Shown: one piece after another, positions 35,521 through 39,813 of the stretch
How the letters are laid out: every line of letters begins with the position of its first letter
Numbering within the stretch: the first letter of the stretch is position 1
Assembly (NCBI GenBank): GCA_019931185.1
Contig: JAINDK010000061.1
Location: 1-39,813 of the forward strand
DNA from: Bryobacter sp. CoA8 C33
Lineage (GTDB): Bacteria; Acidobacteriota; Terriglobia; Bryobacterales; Bryobacteraceae
Direction of reading: 5' to 3'
DNA length: 39,813 nt
Position numbers and translations under genes: made by a program
Notes under the pieces: model-generated
The model's database searches: none
What the model was told of the DNA's origin: nothing
The model's input: only the letters and a program-made list of their open reading frames with translations

Positions 35521-35761
35521 TGGAGATCGAATGGACCGGGGCGGCCCTGGAAGACATGGCCGCTCTCGATAAAGGCATCGCCCGCCGCGTCAAGCAGTCG
35601 AGCGCTTCGCCGAAACCGGCGCGGGCAACGTCAAGCGCCTGCAAGGTATCGACCCGCCCGAGTTCCGCCTGCGCGTCGGCGACTACCGCGTCCGCTTCCA
35701 CAATGACGGCGAGACCGTCACCCTTCTTCGCGTCCGCAACCGCCGCGAAGCCTACCGCTGA
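35520..35761 (+). pseudogene. RelE/ParE-type toxin, frameshifted
   Basis: The first 26 codons (MEIEWTGAALEDMAALDKGI, then ARRVKQ) match the start of RelE-type toxins. After 35597 the conserved sequence continues only in another frame, read from 35600: ERFAETGAGNVKRLQG, then FRLRVGDYRVRFHNDGETVT and LLRVRNRREAYR, ending at the stop 35759-35761. One missing base, or four (a lost tcga-type duplication), between cag and gagcgc would explain this. The two parts together give about 81 residues, a full-length toxin. As written, the ribosome would run into an unrelated long frame, so the toxin should be inactive while its antitoxin is preserved. Confidence 0.82.
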
Positions 35762-35775
35762 GCCTGTGCACCAAC

Positions 35776-35861
35776 GTGCACCAGGGCAGGGCTTTCCGTT
35801 TCACACGTCATCCCCTTCACCACCAAGCGCTTGCCCCCGATTTTCCGCGCCCCTGGTGCAC
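35776..35861. repeat. Inverted repeat GTGCACCAGGG / CCCTGGTGCAC
   Basis: A perfect 11-bp inverted repeat: 35776-35786 and 35851-35861, separated by 64 bp, starting 15 bp after the toxin gene. A further GTGCACC precedes the left arm (35766-35772). It may be the ends of a small miniature element or a long-range hairpin. Confidence 0.6.
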
Positions 35862-36039
35862 AGCCCTTTATGTTCCACTACCAGGCTCTGCTCCGCGGTC
35901 CTCGCGACGCCTCAAGACGTCTTCTCCTCGCCCATCGCCACCAGGACGTCCGAAGACGTCTTTCGCCTTGCAGCAACCCGCTCGCGGTGGAGTGTCCCTA
36001 CCTTTTTCAGCCGTCGCAGACGGCTTCCGGGATCTTTCG

Positions 36040-36212
36040 GTTATACAACGTTACCGGACGGTAACCTGCTGGGCGCACGTGGCTTGCGCCGTTTCCGGCG
36101 CTTCGCTCATTTCGCTCAGGTTATACGCCTCGGTAACCTGTTGATTCTACAGACGGCCTTCTCACGCCGATTCCCGCGAACCTGTTGATTCCAGGTGGTT
36201 ACTCCGTATAAC
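36040..36212. repeat. Three GTTATAC–GTNACC modules, possible recombinase sites
   Basis: GTTATAC-aac-GTTACC (36040-36055), GTTATAC-gcctcg-GTAACC (36120-36138) and, inverted, GGTTAC-tcc-GTATAAC (36197-36212) share the same arms with 3-6 bp between them. Two imperfect arms around a 3-8 bp core is the shape of tyrosine-recombinase sites, and such a recombinase is encoded 1.6 kb away. The link is an inference. Between them are a 7-bp hairpin (gttaccg/cggtaac, 36050-36065) and a 6-bp hairpin (36086-36101). Confidence 0.45.
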
Positions 36213-36214
36213 TG

Positions 36215-36847
36215 CTACGAAGCTGCTTTAGCGATCCGTGCAAGTGCCTTGGCTGCGGCTTTGCGAACCCAAGGTTTCCCGTGTGCCGCGAGCCGCTGCA
36301 GTTCCTCTGTAGCTTCCACTGCCTGAAGCCTGCCGAGCGCATCTACAGCGTGCCCGGCAACTTCCTCCTGACGCAATAGCCCCAGCAACACTGGTATTGA
36401 AGCGCTAGATCCGATCTTCCCCAGCGCCATCACGAACATCTGTCTAGCCATGCCGTTTGAAGGGTTTGCGACGATCTCCAAAAGTTCCCCCGCAACAGCT
36501 TCGTCCGCGATGACCTCCATTGCGTTTCCGACGGCCCACCTGAAGTTCATGGCCTCGGTGGGAGACTTGTAGAACTCATCCAGCACTACCCTTGTTGCGA
36601 CACCTTTCGCCCAGGGTACTGAAAGAGTCCGAATGATCGACTCCTTGACGTCTAAGCCCTGCACCTTGGGTAGCCAGTTGATCAACACAGGAACTGCGCG
36701 ACTGTAGTTCTTCCCACTCCGTCGCAATTCATCAAGCGTTGCGACCTCGAATCCAAGGGCACGGAGTTCGGCGATAATCGGTTCAGTAGCCCGTGCGTGT
36801 TCGGCAATCGCTGCCTGCCTCTGCTGTTCTCGGTCGTCTGTCTTCAC
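36215..36847 (-). CDS. HEAT-repeat protein, candidate immunity protein for the RHS toxin
   Basis: The protein has 210 residues starting at GTG. The C-terminal half (about 95-208) consists of two to three HEAT-like helical repeats (e.g. ARQMFVMALGKIGSSASIPV, then VAGHAVDALGRLQAVEATEEL, then VRKAAAKALARIAKA). The N-terminal half is also helical. It has no signal peptide and follows the toxin gene by 8 bp on the same strand. Helical-repeat proteins directly after a polymorphic toxin are commonly its immunity proteins, so I infer this role from position and fold; no experiment or close homologue is known to me. Confidence 0.78.
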   Translation of the reverse strand: MKTDDREQQRQAAIAEHARATEPIIAELRALGFEVATLDELRRSGKNYSRAVPVLINWLPKVQGLDVKESIIRTLSVPWAKGVATRVVLDEFYKSPTEAMNFRWAVGNAMEVIADEAVAGELLEIVANPSNGMARQMFVMALGKIGSSASIPVLLGLLRQEEVAGHAVDALGRLQAVEATEELQRLAAHGKPWVRKAAAKALARIAKAAS

Positions 36848-36855
36848 ACAAATTC

Positions 36856-37845
36856 CTATTCAATCTGCTCGATTCGTCCGCCGAGTTCTTCGATCTGTTT
36901 CCGCAGCGGCTTGCTCACCTTGCTGGGGTCCGCTACCCGCAAGACGACCGTATAGCCCTTGTCCTTCGCGTAAGAAATGAAGTCTCTAAGCTGGTTCGAC
37001 ATGCTGAGCTTCGAACTGAAGTTCTTGACATCCCCAATGACCTTGTTCGCGTGGTCCAGTATGTCGGGTATGCGATAAGCCGCTGTGCCTGACGCTGAGG
37101 GAATTCGCTCAGTATTCTTAACAATGTCGGCAAGGACCTCGCCAGCCTTACCCTTAGCCGCATTCGCGACGATTCGTGCCTCGGTACCTGCGATGCTCCC
37201 CGGACCGGCACTAGCTCCCGTGACCAATTCCGCGCCTGTCTGGATCGCTTCCTGTCCGGCTGGAGAGTTGAAGAACTGAGTTGCCCATACATATGCCTGT
37301 TGGCCGTATCGCTGGGCGGCCTGACTGGCTTGCTGGCCATACCGCTGCGCTGCCGTAGCGGCCTTGTCCGCATACGGGGCCAATCGCTGGAAGAGTGGGC
37401 ACCAGGGACACCGTCCGTCAGGGTCTGTAATCGAAAGCGGATTGTTCGTGACGTAAGCGTATCGATTCCAGTTCTGCGGATTCGATAGGAAGCTGGCGAA
37501 CTCTTCTTCGCTCGATGCTTCCAAAACAATGTTGTGCGGATCTGGGCTCGTAAACCTCCCCTGCGCCGCCGACATATACCGCGCCCCAAAACAATCCAGC
37601 CCCGTCTCCCCATCCCGTTCCTTGCCGGTACTGCGGGATCTTCTGCCGGAATCGTACAAACATTCGCACAACCCCGGTGCGATCAGCGCGTTAGCGGCCG
37701 CCTGCCCCTGGTGCGAGGCCAGCGCAAAGCTCTCACCCCCCAGACGCGGTTTTTCGGCTACGAATGAAGCTCGCGGGACGTTGGCGAAGGCGGGCAGACA
37801 CAAAGCGGCTAAAGAAAGAATGAGTGCTCTTGCTTGAGCCGCCAT
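36856..37845 (-). CDS. Orphan secreted mini-RHS protein with C-terminal restriction-endonuclease-fold toxin
   Basis: The protein has 329 residues. A Sec signal (MAAQARALILSLAALCLPAFA) is joined to only the last part of an RHS-associated core (about 70-145: TGKERDGETGLDCFGARYMS, then GRFTSPDP, then NRYAYVTNNPL and DPDGR). An Ala/Gln/Tyr linker with AQRYGQQA twice follows, then a toxin tip from about 225. The tip shows the PD-(D/E)xK pattern: E236, D261 (RIPD), D272-V-K274, then QLRDF (285-289), resembling Tox-REase-7 nucleases. The long YD-repeat barrel that normally encloses the toxin is missing. I chose the start at 37845 because it gives the signal peptide and begins 15 bp past the integrase stop. 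Confidence 0.82.
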   Translation of the reverse strand: MAAQARALILSLAALCLPAFANVPRASFVAEKPRLGGESFALASHQGQAAANALIAPGLCECLYDSGRRSRSTGKERDGETGLDCFGARYMSAAQGRFTSPDPHNIVLEASSEEEFASFLSNPQNWNRYAYVTNNPLSITDPDGRCPWCPLFQRLAPYADKAATAAQRYGQQASQAAQRYGQQAYVWATQFFNSPAGQEAIQTGAELVTGASAGPGSIAGTEARIVANAAKGKAGEVLADIVKNTERIPSASGTAAYRIPDILDHANKVIGDVKNFSSKLSMSNQLRDFISYAKDKGYTVVLRVADPSKVSKPLRKQIEELGGRIEQIE

Positions 37846-37859
37846 GAAGGCAGTGTACG

Positions 37860-38882
37860 TTATTCGGCGCTGTCGTTGTCGTCGTCGGCCAGCGCGTCGA
37901 GGAGTTCCTTCTTCTCGCGTTCGAGCTTGGCCGGATGCGTGGCGCGGTGGATCTCCTGCAGTTGCCGGATGGCGACATGCGTGTAGATCTGCGTCGTCTT
38001 CAGATCCGCATGGCCGAGCATGGCCTGGATGAAGCGGATATCCGCGCCGCCTTCGAGCATCAGCGTCGCCATTGTGTGCCGGAAGAGATGGCATGCCCCG
38101 CGCTTGCCGATACCGGAGGCATCGACGTATACGCGCACCAGGTCCGAGAGATGATCGAGCGAGAACGGCTCGCCGGCGTTCGATAGGAACACGGTCTTGT
38201 CGTCGGGTTCGCTGACGAGCTTCGGCCGCGACTCCACGATGTACTTGGCGATCCACGCCGCCGCACGATCACCCAGCGGAATGAAGCGGTCTTTCTTGCC
38301 CTTGCCCAAACGGATCGTCGCCGTGGCGCGTTCGAGATCGAGGTCCCACAGCTTCAAGGAAGCCAGTTCCAGCCGCCGCATGCCAGTCGAGTAGAAGGTC
38401 TCCAGAATCGCGCGATCCCGCAGTCCGAGCACGTCGTGGATGTCCGGTTGCGCCAGCACCAGTTCGGCCTCCGAAGCCGACAGCACCGCCTTCGGCAAGC
38501 GCTGCGGAGTCCGCGGCAACTCGATCTCCGACGCCGGATTGTGCAGGATGTGATGTCCCCGCGCCATCCACTTGAACCACACCCGCAAGGGCACGATGCG
38601 GTCATGCTGGCCATTGAAGCCGAGCGGTTCGCCGTTCGGCTTCCGGTAATCGAAGACGTGCTTCTGATAGCGCTCGAGGATCGTGCGCGTCACCTCGACA
38701 GGCTCGGTGATGCCGCGCTCCGCAGCCCAGTCGAGGAAGAAGCCGATGTGCACGCGGCGGCCCTTGATCGTGTACTCGGAGTAGTTCTTCAGCCGCAGGT
38801 CGTCGAGATGTTTCTCCATCAGTTCGGCCAGCGCGGACTTCGGCGGCTCAACCGGTTTACGCTTACGTACGACGCGGGCCAC
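37860..38882 (-). CDS. Tyrosine recombinase / integrase (XerC/D-like)
   Basis: The protein has 340 residues starting at GTG. It has an N-terminal SAM-like DNA-binding domain (about 15-115) and a catalytic domain with R169 (STGMRRLEL), a beta-hairpin Lys (GKGKKDR, 194-197), H265-x-x-R268 (HLFRH), H291 (LGHADL) and nucleophile Y300 (TQIYTHV). All catalytic residues are present, so it should be active in strand exchange. It begins one base after the stop of the CHC2-type gene remnant, suggesting these two form the mobility unit of an integrated element. Confidence 0.93.
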   Translation of the reverse strand: MARVVRKRKPVEPPKSALAELMEKHLDDLRLKNYSEYTIKGRRVHIGFFLDWAAERGITEPVEVTRTILERYQKHVFDYRKPNGEPLGFNGQHDRIVPLRVWFKWMARGHHILHNPASEIELPRTPQRLPKAVLSASEAELVLAQPDIHDVLGLRDRAILETFYSTGMRRLELASLKLWDLDLERATATIRLGKGKKDRFIPLGDRAAAWIAKYIVESRPKLVSEPDDKTVFLSNAGEPFSLDHLSDLVRVYVDASGIGKRGACHLFRHTMATLMLEGGADIRFIQAMLGHADLKTTQIYTHVAIRQLQEIHRATHPAKLEREKKELLDALADDDNDSAE

Positions 38883-38883
38883 G

Positions 38884-39711
38884 CTACGCCCCCGGATCTA
38901 CGCGTTTTTCGCTCTCCGCATGGAAAACGCCATTTGGAGCAATGTTCATGCGGGTTTGTGCGGGGCGTGCGGGGGGCGACACCCCCGCGACTTCCGGGGC
39001 GACTGGGGGGCGACTTGAGGGCGACTTCTCTTCTTTCAGGGGCGACTTCTGGAAGTCGTAGTCATGCAGCAAGCCCGGCAAGCGCGCCGCCGTTTCGTCC
39101 GCGCCGCGTTCGAACCAGAGTTCGTAGACGAAGCTTTGTCCGCGTCCGCCGCGATGAACCAGCAAGTACTCCATCTCTTCCAATCGCGCCAGATGCTTCT
39201 TCAAGACCGTGTTGCCCCACGCGCTCCAGCGGCGGACATCCTTGCGGCTAAAACGAAAGTCGCCGCGTTCGATCTTGAGCCGCGAGCATTCCCCGCGAAC
39301 CGCGCCTTCGATGACTTGCAGCAGCTTGCGCGTTTGCGGCGGCAGTTCATCGAGGGAACGGCCCAGCACTTCGTCGACGAGTCGATTGGCTTGGCGCACA
39401 TCGTCCTCGATCACTTCGATGTAGTGGATCGTTTTCCCGCCGTGCGCGGCGCTGCGGATCGGACGCTGATGCTGATGCAGCAAGGCAATCGCGCGGATGA
39501 GCGTCAGATACTTGGCGTGATCGCGGCGGGTGCGCGTGAGGCTGTCGGGATACGTCAGCCTAGCGGCCAGAGGATTCGCCACGAAGAGCGGCTGCAGCAA
39601 GCGTTGCGCGTTCTGATGAAGCCGGACAATGGCGCGGCGCTCTTCGCGTTTCAGCAAGCCTTCGAGCGTTTGCCCTCCGTGCCAACATAGCTGAGACACT
39701 ACCGGTCTCAC
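38884..39711 (-). pseudogene. C-terminal fragment of a CHC2/primase-like mobile-element protein
   Basis: The fragment has 275 codons. Its sequence (REERRAIVRLHQNAQRLLQPL, then TRRDHAKYLTLIRAIALLHQHQRP, then ANRLVDEVLGRSLDELPPQTR, then FSRKDVRRWSAWGNTVLKKHL, then LEEMEYLLVHRG) matches, as I recall it, the C-terminal part of large CHC2 zinc-finger proteins encoded just before integrases. It includes a winged-helix-like segment. The zinc finger and primase/helicase parts are missing. The frame opens at a GTG (39711) immediately after TAA and next to a short inverted repeat, so the 5' part was probably removed by an insertion. The remaining C-terminus is Pro/Arg-rich and seems complete. Confidence 0.7.
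39692..39710. repeat. Short inverted repeat TGAGAC…GTCTCA at a likely insertion boundary
   Basis: TGAGAC (39692-39697) and GTCTCA (39705-39710) flank the 7-bp ACTACCG. The site coincides with the point where the CHC2-type reading frame loses its 5' part, and just beyond it base 39729 starts a strong ribosome-binding site for a plus-strand frame. It may be the end of an insertion sequence. Confidence 0.4.
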
Positions 39712-39744
39712 TAATTAGAGAGCAGGGCGGAGGAGCCAACCGCA

Positions 39745-39813
39745 ATGAACAAGCAGTACAGGAATGGTCTAGCCTCGGCGTTGGGGGCCGGGGAACGGAG
39801 TGGAGGCGAGCGG
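39745..39813 (+). CDS. Start of an unidentified gene (runs off the right edge)
   Basis: An ATG at 39745 is preceded by GGAGGAG (39729-39735) at nine bases, the best ribosome-binding site in this part of the window. Twenty-three codons are open to the window end (MNKQYRNGLASALGA…). If the boundary at 39692 is an insertion-sequence end, this would be its transposase, but the visible residues are too few to name a family. Confidence 0.35.
   Translation, partial: MNKQYRNGLASALGAGERSGGER

Larger units (their letters stand above)
35762..36214. other. Repeat-rich non-coding stretch between the TA operon and the RHS cassette
   Basis: About 450 bp without a credible gene; the open frames here have no protein-like character. 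It holds an 11-bp inverted repeat (35776/35851), the palindrome aagacgtctt twice (35914-35923, 35953-35962), two GC-rich hairpins (36050-36065 and 36086-36101), a 13-bp direct repeat aacctgttgattc (36135-36147, 36179-36191), and three GTTATAC modules. It lies between convergent units (TA on plus, HEAT gene on minus) and so may contain terminators for both as well as recombination sites. Confidence 0.6.

Noticed and set aside
36040-36138. Integron attC-like sites
   Set aside because: GTTATAC resembles but does not fit the GTTRRRY core, the expected long palindromic arms are absent, and the integrase lacks an obvious integron-specific insertion.
37845-38256. Upward extension of the RHS frame into the integrase gene
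   Set aside because: The extension is Arg-rich shadow sequence of the integrase, whereas the internal ATG at 37845 begins a clear signal peptide.

Overview
The window looks like a chromosomal segment of a high-GC, flagellated acidobacterium, most likely order Bryobacterales (Solibacter/Bryobacter-like). This is an inference from gene families, not a database hit. The markers are a large Oar-type TonB-dependent receptor with a carboxypeptidase-regulatory N-terminus, a secreted protein with a TIGR03437-like (Solibacter) domain, DUF3857/transglutaminase proteins, Tat-like metallo-beta-lactamase-fold proteins and a stand-alone DnaE2-type polymerase.

Layout. (1) 1-520: tail of a probable transposase plus two copies of a REP-like palindrome. 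(2) 545-5388, minus strand: TonB-dependent receptor and a small secreted protein of unknown function, separated by a gene-poor stretch. (3) 5480-15913: DnaE2-type polymerase, membrane glycosyltransferase-like protein, SDR dehydrogenase, MBL hydrolase, and a minus-strand group of M20 peptidase, MurJ lipid II flippase and zinc-ribbon coiled-coil protein. (4) 16058-23661: two DUF3857 genes (the first broken by two in-frame stops), a second MBL hydrolase and a TIGR03437-like secreted protein. (5) 23696-24109: YkgJ-type cysteine-cluster protein. (6) 24149-30594: the basal-body/export operon flgB-flgC-fliE-fliF-fliG-fliH-fliI-fliJ in canonical order, mostly overlapping or closely spaced, behind a near-perfect sigma-54 promoter that predicts an almost leaderless flgB mRNA. 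(7) 30596-34546, minus strand: M28 peptidase (PSMA-like) and DsbD.

(8) 34547-39813 is a mosaic accessory region. It holds a 69-codon N-terminal remnant of a CHC2 zinc-finger (primase-like) gene fused in frame to the start of dsbD, and a three-gene XRE regulator/antitoxin/RelE operon in which the regulator has an amber codon and the toxin a frameshift. It also holds a repeat-rich non-coding stretch and an orphan secreted RHS-core protein with a C-terminal restriction-endonuclease-fold toxin, followed by a HEAT-repeat protein as candidate immunity protein. A tyrosine recombinase, the C-terminal remnant of a CHC2-type primase-like gene and a possible insertion-element end complete it.

The strongest leads are the signal-peptide-bearing mini-RHS toxin with its HEAT-repeat partner, the DUF3857 gene with two stops in an otherwise conserved frame, the sigma-54/leaderless flagellar promoter, the decayed XRE-TA operon with an inverted-repeat operator over its -10, and the CHC2-dsbD junction. 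No tRNA, rRNA or CRISPR array was recognised.
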